A DNA stretch of 64,000 nt. It comes from Pachyseris speciosa (lineage: Eukaryota > Cnidaria > Anthozoa > Scleractinia > Pachyseridae). Shown piece by piece: positions 54,499-64,000 of this stretch. The stretch covers positions 1,041,001 through 1,105,000 of the forward strand of contig JAEMWC010000047.1 of assembly GCA_016490735.1 (NCBI GenBank), in the 5' to 3' direction. Below the pieces are notes generated by a model. It was not told where the DNA came from, ran no database searches, and saw only the letters and a list, made by a program, of their open reading frames with translations. Position 1 is the stretch's first letter; each line of letters starts with the position of its first letter. The position numbers and the translations under genes are program-made.

Positions 54499-55806
54499 AT
54501 GCGACAGCATAACATTATGCCGCCAACTCGTCGAGGAGGGAACGCCTCTAGATTGGCCGATCCTGGCCCCTTACCTTCAGATCTGGAGCTAGACAAGTTG
54601 TACGTGAAGGACCTACGATCTCTATGCAACAAACTAAACCTGACAAGAACCAGTGGACGTGCTGCTTTGATCAAACGACTCGAAGAAGCTCGGCGTAACG
54701 CGCCTAACCTTACAGGCACTCCGCCCCCAAACCAAGATGGCATCTAGCATGTGGAATCTCCCCTTGAGCTGCAATTTCATCGACTTCAGCGTCAAGTCCA
54801 AGAGCTATTGGACCAGGAGTCTTCCCAAGATGGGCCTCTGTCACCAACGCAACTTACGCAAGTGCAATCGATTGTCCAAGGATCACTGAATGAAGCGATT
54901 GAAAAGGCCGCCTCTGCAGCCGCTCAAGCCGCTGTTAGCGCTTTCCATAATGGCTCGGTTTCACCAGCTCCTGCATCTGCTACCCAAGTATCCTCCGCGA
55001 ATGAAAGGTCTGAGACAACAGGACCAATCCTTCCACCCGCGATCAATGACGGCATCGTGTCACAGATCCCTAATACTTCAGCCCAGTCCGCCGACACATC
55101 AATGGATTCTGTCCACGAACTCCCAGCCAAGCTTGTCAAGGAAATTCTCACTGGTGAGTTTATGGAACTTGCTAAACTTCTTCCAAAGAACTTAAACTCT
55201 TTAAACGCATCACACGATGAGCCACTTACCCTCACCATAGATAACTAAGTGATTAAAGTAAACAAGGCGAAAGTTACATCCATCACTGACATAGCAGAGT
55301 GGACGACAGCCTTCACTGCTTACATGGGTGTCTTAATTAGCCAGTTTCCACATCGTGCTTCAGAATTATTAGAATATATGTCCTTGATTCGTTATGCAGC
55401 TAAATACCATAAGGGGTTAGGGTGGTGTGTCTATGATATTAAGTTCCGGCAGAAGGCTGCTGTAAATAAGTCCTTAAAATGGTCCACCACAGCCAGCCAG
55501 TTGTGGCTTAAAACTTTCACTGTTGCACCTTCTCTTCTGAAGGAGGACATTGGCATTTTCCAACAAGGACCCTCACCGGCAAGTGCTTCAAGGGGGACCG
55601 ACAACCACACTTGCCACAACTTCAACAGGGGGGCTCCCTGTGCCAGAACCCCCTGCCTGTATGCCCACAAATGCAACCGGTCTGGGTGCGGGAAAGACCG
55701 TCCAGGGATCAAGTGCCCCTTTTTCTCTGAACCAGGAAAAGAACCCCTCCCCAGGGCAGGAAAGGCCCTGTCCCGGCCCCACAGTTCCCGCCACCGGGAC
55801 AAATAG
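54499..55806 (+). pseudogene. Gag-like ORF1 of DIRS element D, three pieces
   Basis: One frame split by TAG (54745) and TAA (55246). Piece 1 holds a SAP-like motif: LYVKDLRSLCNKLNLTRTSG and RAALIKRLEEARR; the start is probably the ATG of MPPTRRGGN near 54517. Piece 2 is Ala/Ser/Pro-rich with ELPAKLVKEILTGEFMELAK. Piece 3 has the conserved block (WTTAFTAYMGVLISQFPHRA, WCVYDIKFRQKAAV) and a Cys/His tail NRGAPCARTPCLYAHKCN with CGKDRPGIKC. It aligns with the intact 424-codon ORF of element A, including the FR(R/Q)KAA signature. Confidence 0.8.
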
Positions 55807-55816
55807 CTTTGGGGTA

Positions 55817-57420
55817 TAGTTACCCCTGTAAATGTTTTATCTTTATATCAGGCATTATCCAATCATCCTGATAAAGAATTTGTCAACAAGTTATGCTCTG
55901 AATTACAGGAGGGGGCTCGGATTGGGTATTCGAGTCCTAGATATCCTCGTTTTTCCAAAAACTTATCTACTGCGTTTTTAAATCCTTAGGTTGTCACAGC
56001 GAACTTAGTTGACGAGGTTTCTAAAGGGCGTACCATGGGTCCTTTTCCCTCTCCCCCCTTTAAAAATTTTCAAGTTTCCCCAATCGGTCTTGTTCCCAAA
56101 AAACATTCCGACAAATTTCGAACCATTTTTCATTTATCCTTCCCAAAGTCAGGGAGCTCCAGCATTAATCATTTTATTGAAAAGGATGATTTTTCCCTTC
56201 AATATATTACCATTGATAATGCCATTGCAGCTATCCAGAACTTTGGCCCAGGCTGCTACTTAGCAAAAACAGACATTGAGTCTCCATTTCGGCTCTATCC
56301 TGTTCACCCTGATGACTGGGAGCTTCTGGGGATGTTTTGGGAGGGGCAATATTATTTTGACAAAGTCCTTCCCTTCGGACTTGGATTTGCCCCGTACCTT
56401 TTCAATCAGCTGTCAGATGCCATTGAGTGGATCTTGCTAAAAAAATGTTCCATTTCATTTGTGTGCCACATCTTAGATGACTTCCTTTTAGTAGAACCCC
56501 CATGTCCCACCTCACCTCCAGATTCCCTTTGTCAGGCAAGCCTGTCCAGTATGATCATGACCTTTAAATATTTGAATATCCCCATCTTAAAAGCCAAAAC
56601 TGAGGGGCCATCTCAAATTATTCAGTTCATGGGTATTATCCTTGACTCTGGGAGAATGGAGGCCAGGTTACCTGAGGATAAAGTAGAGAGGATCCAAACT
56701 GCTCTTTCAACTTTTCAATCCCAGAAATCAGCAACACTTCAAGAACTTCAATCATTGATAGGTACCCTGAACTTTGCTTGCAAGGTCATTCCCCCTGGGC
56801 GCCCCTTCTTGCAACGAATAATTCATCTAACCAGAGGTGTCAAGAAACCCCACTGTCACATTAAGCTTTCCATGGGTTTCTACAAAGATCTCAAAATGTG
56901 GGGAACGTTTATTACCAACTGGAATGGTATCGGGCTATTCCTATCCTCTCTCTGGGACACATCTGATACCCTCTCGTTATTTACGGATGCCTCCGGTTCC
57001 CTGGGTTGTGGGGGAATCTTCCAAAAAAGATGGTTTCAAGGAAAGTGGCTTCCCTCTCAACAACTGGGCCAGCCAGGCATCAGCATTCTCTGGCAAGAAT
57101 TATATGCCATAAATATTGCATGCCATTTATGGGGGCCCCATTGGACATCCAAGCGTATTCAGTTTCATTGTGACAATCAAGGTGTTGTTGAGGTTATCAA
57201 TTCCCGGCGATCCAAAGTTCCCCGGGTTATGGACTTAGTAAGGGACCTTACACTCTGCACGTTGCAGCATAACTTTTATTTCCGAGCTGTACATGTCCCT
57301 GGGACCAGTAACAGCATCGCCGACTCTCTTTCTCGATTCCAGATGGAGCGCTTCCACCAGCTTGCACCCCATGCCAACCCAAACCCAGATCCCATCCCAG
57401 CTTATCTATACAGTCTCTAA
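55817..57420 (+). pseudogene. RT-RNase H of DIRS element D
   Basis: The pre-RT region (LYQALSNHPDKEFVNKLCSE, LQEGARIGYSS) is followed by a TAG at 55987, then RT: PIGLVPKKHSDKFRTIFHLS, LAKTDIESPFRLYPVHPDDW (motif A), LPFGLGFAPYLFNQLSDAIE (motif B), CHILDDFLLVEP (motif C, LDD) and FMGIILDS. RNase H: LSLFTDASGSLGCGGIF, WQELYAINIACHL, FHCDNQGVVEVI and VHVPGTSNSIADSLSRFQM. The frame stops at 57418 just before the recombinase, which continues in the same frame, so RT and YR were one polyprotein. The 461 codons from 56035 are uninterrupted. Confidence 0.85.
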
Positions 57421-57453
57421 CCAAGCAAGCAGAGCACTACCTGGGAATGGCCC

Positions 57454-58349
57454 TTGCCCAGAGCACTAAGAAAACATACGATTCTGGTATTCGACAATTT
57501 TTTTACATTCTGTTCCCAAATGAACATAACTCCACAACTTCCCATTGATGAGGATACTCTGATAAATTTCTCGGTGTCAATGGCTCGTTCAGTGCAGTAC
57601 AGCACCATCAAGAACTACCTTTCAGCAGTTAAAAATTACCATTCCAGCCATGGCTACAAGCTCCCTTTACTTAATTTCCTTCATCTTCAATTGGTGCTTC
57701 GAGGCATTAAATGCTCACAGGGAACATGCCCCAGGGTCGGCAGACCTATAACTTTGCAATTGTTGAACTTATTTTACACCTCAATGTACAGCGTACTGAC
57801 AGTAAGGATTCATTAATGCACTAGGCGGCAATGACACTAGCATTTTTTGGCTTCTTGCGAATAGGGGAACTTACTTGCAACTCAAGTTTTGATCCAAAAC
57901 ATCACCTTATGAAAAGAGACATAACTTTTATGCCAAAATGTTCACCAAAGTACATGTTAGTGTGCATCAAGGTGTCTAAAACAGACCCTTTTAGGCAGGG
58001 ACAGACCATAGTTATTGGGAAGACAGATTCACCCCTTTGTCCCATTTCTGCCATGGTAGCATACCTGAACTCTAGGCCCTTCTCTTCAGACTTTGGCCCC
58101 CTTTTCTCCTACGAATCTGGTGCATTCTTGACCCGGGAAAAGTTCACGAAGGCAACAAGGCTCCTAATCAGTAAGGGTGGTCTGGATTCGACCGAATTTG
58201 CTGGGCACAGTTTTCGCATAGGGGCAGCCACAACAGCTGCATCAGCAAACTTACCCCCTTGGCTAATTAAAGTTTTGGGTCGTTGGTCATCTGACTGTTT
58301 TGAGAGATACATTAGAACTCCCCCTTCTGTTCTGGCACAGGTTCCCTAA
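57454..58349 (+). pseudogene. Tyrosine recombinase of DIRS element D
   Basis: Piece 1 (57454-57816) is the N-terminal core-binding part: VQYSTIKNYLSAVKNYHSSH and LVLRGIKCSQG. A frameshift near 57800 and a TAG follow. Piece 2 (57831-58349) is the catalytic domain: MTLAFFGFLRIGELTCNSSF (first Arg), KVSKTDPFRQG (Lys region), FAGHSFRIGAATTAASANLP (H-x-x-R), KVLGRWSSDCFERYIRTPPS (W and the Tyr nucleophile, in frame). All catalytic residues are present, unlike element A where the Tyr is out of frame. Confidence 0.8.
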
Positions 58350-58953
58350 AAGCTCGTCAGCCTTTTATAACTCACTAATCAAACAAAAATGATGCCTTTT
58401 ATTTTGGGAGGTTTGGGATTCTGGCATGCCACCAAGCCTTAAAGTTTATTCGGGCTTTTTATTCCCCAACCTTTCCCATTTTTATCCTAATGCAAATGCT
58501 ACACACTCCCTCACTCCTTGCAAAATGAAAGGCACTATTTATTTTCCCTTGTGGCTCGTCAATGGGGGGAATGCTTTGCATTTTGTGGGGATGAAGTAAT
58601 CCTCTTGTCACACTCCTGCCCCCATAGACTCGATTTCCGGAGGTCCAACTCCCTCCGTCTCTACCCCCTGGAGTTAGGTTAGTGGAGGCCCACTCCCTCC
58701 AATCAGAGAGGAGGCCCATTACTCCCTCCTCTCTACCCAGGAATGCTCACAGTGGCTCTGAGAGAAGGCCCACTCCCTCCTCTTTATCCACTGTGTGTAT
58801 CCCCTTGGGATGTAGGTTTTGTTTTTCTTCACACTCCAGGGGTTCATGGGGCTAAATCATTAATTGAGCACTTTGTCACCCACTTCCCCATTTTCAGCCA
58901 CACAAAGTTGTCGTTGTCCTTATTTTAAGAGGAAACAAGGGAAAGTTGATTAA
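58350..58953 (+). other. 3' non-coding region of DIRS element D
   Basis: Pyrimidine-rich DNA with the motif (C/A)GGCCCACTCCCTCC three times between 58640 and 58780. Comparable position to the GC-rich 32318-32800 region of element A. Possibly the repeat region used in circle formation; not proven. Confidence 0.5.
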
Positions 58954-59153
58954 TCAATGTTTGTTGTGTGCCTGTGATTTCTGCAATTGGACTGTTGCAC
59001 TACCAGTTTCAAGTTAAGAGTTTTAATTACTGCAAACAAATACATGGCCAAGCCCGTTAATTTCGTCTCCTCTTTTGGACCCTGTAGAGATTACCCTCAA
59101 GTAGTGCTATTACAAATCAAAACAGTCACAGGCACATTGCTGAACACCTCGAT

Positions 59154-60176
59154 CTAATATTGACAGACATAGTGTCTAGGTTGGTCACCAGAGGAGTCCT
59201 CATCCGACACGTCTTTATTTTCCATGATTTCCTCGTCAGACAGAGTCAATATCACTGTCAGCGCCACCTTTACAGCGGTAATTATATTGGCGTGAACAGC
59301 TAAAATATGTCTGGAATGTTTATTGTGTTGTAACCAATCACAGGCTAGATCTTCACACCACCACAGGCAACGAACGGTTTCCTATCTGTCACGGAAAAAA
59401 TTGTTTTCGTTTTGTCTTAACATTCAGTCTCTTTACAAGTAAACAATTGCTTTTCTTTCCTATTTGTTTACAGTATGTGCTATAATAGCGAAGAATACAG
59501 GTTTGAGCGATTTTGAAATAAATTACAAAGTCGATGTGCCGGGCCGACGCACGCGACAGTTTGGCGCGCGAATTTTCAATATTTTTGTAACGATCGAAAT
59601 CGGTAGTTACGCCTGATCGCAAATTACAATGTTGCAAGGTAAGCCGCTAGAATTTTCTGATTTCCATCGTTCCGCGGCTATTGCAGCAAGCGTTAACACT
59701 TTTTTGTTAGGTGTGGGACATTTACTATTTATTTTTCTAAGAAGAGTTCACGATTGTTCATTTTTTATTGTATTCATGTAATATGTCGTTACATGGAAAG
59801 GTTGTCGGCGTCGCGTCGCGTTGGCTTCTAAATTTTTCTCTCTAAAATCGAACGATGTGCTGAATGCGGTCCTCAGGACTGATCTTGGGGAGCAGTGGTG
59901 TTTTAAATTCCTAATAAGACAGCTTGTATCCTTAAACATGTTGAACAAAACGAAAATAATTTGTTCTGTGACCCATAGTTCGTTGCCTGTGGTTTCTGTG
60001 GAATGAAGATCTCGCCTGTGATTGGTTACAACACAATTATCATTCCAGACATATTTTAGGTGTTCACGCCAATATAATCACCGCTGTAAGCAGTCGTTAG
60101 ATTGTATCCGCTTCCTTTTTGGGGAGCTTGTAGGATTTCAATACGACACAAGGGTTCGTGCTACTCCTTGAAGTCC
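59154..60176 (-). pseudogene. Acidic terminal exon, copy D, split by a transposon
   Basis: Acceptor side at 60176 (CTTTTCAG|GG); coding KSYKLPKKEADTIQ-like sequence up to about 60090; then the TA transposon 59273-60086; then the acidic remainder down to VCQY, stop at 59154. It also has the +1 slip seen in B. Thus it is inactive twice over. Confidence 0.45.
59273..60086. mobile_element. TA-target DNA transposon with ~110-bp TIRs, 814 bp
   Basis: TA | CAGCGGTAATTATATTGGCG ... TATAATCACCGCTG | TA. The terminal inverted repeats pair over about 110 bp, through AACAGCTAAAATATGTCTGG and TTGTAACCAATCACAGGC, to AGATCTTCA. The empty site in copy C reads CCTTTAAACAGTCG. There is no transposase; frames at 59389-59637 and 59748-59948 (minus) are not recognised. 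TA duplication fits the Tc1/mariner group or other TA-specific groups. Confidence 0.85.
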
Positions 60177-60343
60177 CTGAAAAGCCCTGGAATTTAATTG
60201 TATATTTCAAGGGCGCTTGAAAAGCCCTTGAAAAGAAAAAATAATGAAAACTCCTTGAATTTTTTGTTCAGATGGGAAATGATATGACATTACAGTTAGT
60301 TGCCCATTTTCCGGACACTTTTTGCAAAATTGTAATATCTTAC

Positions 60344-60394
60344 CTTGAAACTTCTCTAACCAGCTAAAAGTTAGCCACAGTGTAGCTTCCATTG
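60344..60394 (-). CDS. Candidate 51-nt exon, copy D
   Basis: TTGCCAG | CAATGG ... TTTCAAG | GTAAGATAT, reading MEATLWLTFSWLEKFQG. Against copy C it has four base changes in 51, all changing the residue (V3A, S11W, V13E, Q14K), while the adjoining 78 bp of intron differ at about two positions. Confidence 0.4.
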
Positions 60395-62707
60395 CTGGCA
60401 ATTAGGGCATGAAGTTTCATCGATTGAAGCTCGTCGGTTTCTCTCTAATTGCGGAGAGACTACGTCAAATTCGATACCCTAATTCAGGACAGGTTGCCCT
60501 ATTTCGGGACGATTGATATGAGATAAATACTCCATTTCTCTTTGAAATATTCTTCTTGGTCATGGAAAAATCATATAAAAGTCAAATAAAGAAACATTCC
60601 TTTAAAAGTTATATTTTGTCCGAATTTTAAAGTATTAGCGATAAAGGCGTCAGACCGCAAATGCCGGAGTTTTGCAAGATTACCATGGGTCAATAATGTT
60701 AAACTCATGCAGTACTGGAGTCAAAAATCGTTATTCTTGAAAACAAAGTAGAATTTTAACCTCCAATGTTGCTTTTACAGTCAAAACGCTAAATTAATCA
60801 CAAAAACGTATTTGAATTGTAATATGCTATTATTCCCTCCCCTCCCGACATGTGCTGGGTGAAATTTACAGCTTTCAGGTTATCACTTGATCTGTGACCT
60901 GGGAGTGATGGTCTTTCTTGGAGCTTTTATTTTTAAATTCTTTACAGTATGGAGTTTGATATCACTTAAAAATAACAAGAGAGGGCATCGAAATAGCTGC
61001 AGTTATCAGAAGTGCAATGAAACTGTCTAATACAGTTGTTTCTTTGAACTTAATTACGGGTGTTAATTAAAATAATGCTATGAGTACTGTACCGTATGTT
61101 TGTTTGATCAAATAAGATTTAAGTGAAATAAACAATGTTTCACCCCTGGAAAAGACAATAGAGAACGAAGTTTAATCAATACCAAAACAGGTAAGCTTAA
61201 ATTAGGAGATTAAAAAATGGTATGCTATCATTAGGTGTCAGGAATTGAGCACACTTCCCAAAAATACAATAAACTCTATAGTAGTCTTGCTCAGGGATGT
61301 GAAACTGTAAACGGTAAATTCTGATATGCTGAGAAACCTAGTCCTTTTAGCTTCACTTATGTCGAAATAAAGGACAATCTCTATGGTGCATTTGGCGACA
61401 AGCGATAAAAATCACATTTAATAGGGAAAAAGTTCCACTTACATCGACGAAAACTTAAATCTTCCCGCCTAAACGGAACGTCGCTCGGCCACGAAACAAA
61501 TAAACGAAAGCCGACTTGTCGATAAGTCTTCGAAACGTGTCGTTCGGATTTGTTTTGTTTTTACAACGAAATGCAGAGTCGTAAAGTCAAAGTGTTCAGA
61601 AAGAGGGGTGTCCGGGAAATAAGGCAACATACTGTATATCAAAGTCAGTAAAGTTATGTTCTATTTGCCTCTTAAAAATGCATTTTATCTCTGTTGCTAT
61701 TGACTAGTGGAAAAACTCCTTGAAAACTCAGTTTTTGGTGCTTGAATACTCCTTGAATACTCCTTGAATTTTTTGTACACTAGCCAGCACGAAGACTGGA
61801 CACTGATCATCATTGATAATCTCCTGAATTTGTACCCAGTCTACCATGGTATAATTTAAAGTGGCTCTGAACCCCAAGTACAGATTTTTTTTTAAACTTT
61901 GCAGAAAGATGAATCTTCATATGCTAATTGCAATTCAATAATAAACAACGGGAGTCATCCGACTTGTTTTTGAGTTACAGACACATAAACCCAAAATTAA
62001 GGGTGTTTGTAAGAGGCTGTACTGTTGCTACAGTGACCCGTTAATTATATGGCAAAACACTGATCACAACTTGAATTAATTGGGAAATTTTTTGATACCA
62101 TGTTCATGGAAACAAACGGAAAATTGTGGGAGTATTGATCCATCAAAGAGTTGGTGTTAAAAATTAACAAAACCATTTTGAGCCACCTTAAGATGACTTT
62201 CAGGTTGTTTTTGTAATTTATAGAAAGATTAGTATATTTTAAAGTTGTTTACATTTTTGTGTGGGATACCTGTGGTATCCCACAATAATGTCATCGGGTT
62301 GTCAGTCTGTTACTGCTAATGTGTTGTAAAGTTTGCAATGGATTGTGGACAGTGTTTCCCACACATACTCTTTGGGTACAAATAATTTTTTTAATTGGTA
62401 ACATATATATAATTATGACAACATCCACAGCAGCATGTGTACAGTGAAACAATAAAACTGAATTCATAAGGAAATCAGAATGAAATGCATTAGCTTACTG
62501 TATTTTCACAATTGAGCTTCAGTGAAAACTTTGGACTAAAACGTTCGTTCTTTGAAAGGAAAACAAACCAATTCTACTTTACTGATAACTAAAATTAAAA
62601 ATAAATCGTAATGATACAATGATAAAAATTTAATTAGTAGGCGAAGAGCCACCCTGTGGAAATACTACTAATAAATCGTTATTATTATTATTATTATTAT
62701 TATTGTG

Positions 62708-62769
<62 letters not shown>
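60395..62769. other. Remainder of unit D
   Basis: This is the most complete uninterrupted stretch of the unit's second half. The minus-strand acceptor-like TGTTATTTTTAAG at ~60970 is weakened (TTTTTAAG instead of TTTTTCAG) and the ATG in the following exon-like stretch is changed to ATA. The donor GTAAGT at 61437-61442 is kept. Ends in (TTA)n at 62678-62769. Confidence 0.4.
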
Positions 62770-63006
62770 GTAGTTTCGAGGGATCTTCTTTATTCCTTGT
62801 TAATAATTATAAAACATCTGGGACCAGAGGAAATAGTCCAAGAAGTCCGGATAATCGAGGTTCGAATGCAGTAGTAGAGAACTAACCAATTCGTGCAAGT
62901 TACAGCAGATCTCAATGAGTACAGTGCATTTGTTTGTAATTTAGTTATATTTTAAAAGAAGGTTGTAATTTCACGATACGTAATTATGTGTACTTCGTTT
63001 CAACAG

Positions 63007-63072
63007 CTCTAGATGGGCGAGACATGGACCCATATGAGAGAAGGGCACTGTTGACGTGGCTGTCCACTGAAG
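63007..63072 (+). CDS. Candidate hypervariable 66-nt exon, copy E
   Basis: It is bounded by CAACAG and GAAG|GTAACT. Residues: LDGRDMDPYERRALLTWLST, then EG. The unit continues past the window; the acidic exon of this copy starts at about 63894 and also carries the +1 slip (GACTCTGTCTGAAGAGG). Confidence 0.45.
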
Positions 63073-64000
63073 GTAACTTTGAAAGATATCAGTGGTAAAC
63101 TTAGGACAACATACTAATGAAAGACGGGAGTAATGTTTGCACAATTGTCTGTATACAATGACGATACAATAAGTCACTTTTCCTAATTACAACAATATGA
63201 CATTACCATTGCCTAAATGTACCACTCGAAAGCATTGCATAACTAGTGTGTATTGTAACTCAAAACTGTATATTTTCCTCTGTATTGCTGATATAATTGG
63301 GAGTGGAAGCTGAATAATTGTACCTCGATTATTCATTATTCTTTGCGTGTTTTTTCGAATTATGGATTATTCTTGTTAAACTTTTGTGGGTTATTCATTA
63401 GTCATCATTATTTCTTCAATACATGAAATATTTCCCCTGTTAAACTTGAACTCAGCTTTAATTATAATGCATTAGGTCAAAATATAATACTGTCGCATTA
63501 TACTCAGAGGAGAAATCTACTAGAAACTAGAAAGAATTAGAGCAAAACCGTGAACAAAACCCGACGTAGATGGTCAAACCAGGATGAGATTAAAGAGGAC
63601 TGTAATTGAAAATAAACTTGACAAAAATCGAACCGGTTTTTCAGGTTAATCTCAGTTTGTATGAACGTGTAAATTAGAAAAGCTTTGAAATGTCAATGTT
63701 TGTTGTGTGCCTGTGATTTCTGCGATTGGACTGTTGCACTACCAGTTTCAAGTTAAGAGTTTTAATTACTGCAAACAAATACATGGCCTAGCCCGTTAAT
63801 TTCGTCTCCTCTTTTGGACCCTGTAGAGATTACCCTCAAGTAGTGCTATTACAAATCAAAACAGTCACAGGCACATTGCTGAACACCTCGATCTAATATT
63901 GACAGACATAGTGTCTAGGTTGGTCACCAGAGGAGTCCTCATCCGACACGTCTTTATTTTCGACGATTTCCTCTTCAGACAGAGTCAATGTCACTGTCAG

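Larger units (their letters stand above)
54134..58953 (+). mobile_element. DIRS-like element in copy D, 4.8 kb, no TSD
   Basis: The empty site in B, E and elsewhere reads GCTTTGAAATGTCAATGTTTG. Here GAAATG (54133) is followed by the element and TCAATG resumes at 58954, without duplication, as expected for tyrosine-recombinase integration of a circle. Order: ~365-bp leader, gag pieces (54499-55806), RT-RNase H (about 55817-57420), tyrosine recombinase (57454-58349) and a 3' region with repeated GGCCCACTCCCTCC. It is the same family as the element in copy A but in the opposite orientation relative to the array. In-frame stops and one frameshift make it inactive. Confidence 0.85.
29793..64000 (+). 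repeat. Tandem array of a ~3.9-kb unit, copies A-E
   Basis: Five head-to-tail copies: A 29793-41690, B 41691-44345, C 44346-49580, D 49581-62769, E 62770 onward. Each junction is a trinucleotide run followed by GTAGTT(T/A)CGAGGGATCTTC. Removing the insertions leaves about 3.9 kb for D. B lacks about 1.8 kb (join near 44085) and C lacks about 0.6 kb (join near 44993). A lacks its left end. Landmarks in order within a unit: 66-nt plus exon, GTGTGTATTGTAACTCA, acidic exon (minus), 51-nt exon (minus), GTGATATCAAACTCC (minus), GTAAGT donor (minus), CTTCGGTGAAAACTTTGGAC, microsatellite. Non-coding parts are about 97-99% identical by eye between B-E; A is more diverged. Confidence 0.85.

Noticed and set aside
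1..64000. CRISPR array, prokaryotic operon or viral genome
   Set aside because: No short regular direct repeats with unique spacers, no ribosome-binding-site-led gene trains and no dense long frames; the tandem repeats have repeat-to-repeat contact without spacers and the coding content is that of eukaryotic retroelements.

Overview
The window looks like repeat-rich, intron-dense metazoan nuclear DNA, most likely from an anthozoan cnidarian such as a stony coral. The pointers are repeated YR retrotransposons of the DIRS type, a Penelope-like element with a GIY-YIG domain, a tRNA-headed SINE with an (ATTACC)n tail, an RT of the 'GVGEV' kind with a PD-(D/E)XK-like module, and many TTAA- or TA-flanked MITEs. 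The species is an inference. I see no bacterial operons, CRISPR arrays, rRNA genes or stand-alone tRNA genes. Almost every long reading frame belongs to a mobile element, and most are broken.

Layout, 1-29.7 kb. 1-745: four tandem copies of a ~199-bp unit. 826-3960 (-): decayed DIRS-like element. 5361-5825: tRNA-derived SINE. 5908-6566, 9957-10112 and 14544-14886: foldback elements. 10488-12910: tandem ~1.02-kb units, with another copy at 15885. 14975-15880 (-): Penelope-like fragment. 16355-17831 (+): 5'-truncated LINE with a poly-A tail. 18331-19280 and 23139-24022: two ~0.9-kb inverted arms around a 3.9-kb spacer that holds a TTAA-flanked MITE. 24488-28937 (-): an LTR retroelement with gag and, in the place of pol, a 265-codon frame encoding a Y-box-type cold-shock domain. 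That element carries two nested MITEs. More MITEs lie at 28969-29353 and 29394-29638.

Layout, 29.8-64 kb. This is a head-to-tail array of a ~3.9-kb unit: copy A 29793-41690, B 41691-44345, C 44346-49580, D 49581-62769, and the start of E. Each copy carries its own insertions, and the other copies act as empty-site controls. A holds a TTA(A) MITE, a 6.8-kb insertion with a DIRS element, and a Penelope-like element with a 10-bp TSD. B holds a TA MITE. C holds a 1.7-kb foldback. D holds a 3.6-kb RT/nuclease element with a 10-bp TSD, a 4.8-kb DIRS element without TSD, and a TA transposon.

The units also carry small candidate exons. A 66-nt plus-strand exon with symmetric phase-1 boundaries occurs in four copies. 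It differs by 6-17% between copies, while its flanks are about 98-99% identical. On the minus strand a 51-nt exon and an acidic terminal exon are also joined by phase-1 boundaries. The two most interesting signals are the gag plus cold-shock-domain retroelement and this hypervariable exon array. I see no confidently intact, ordinary cellular gene in the window.
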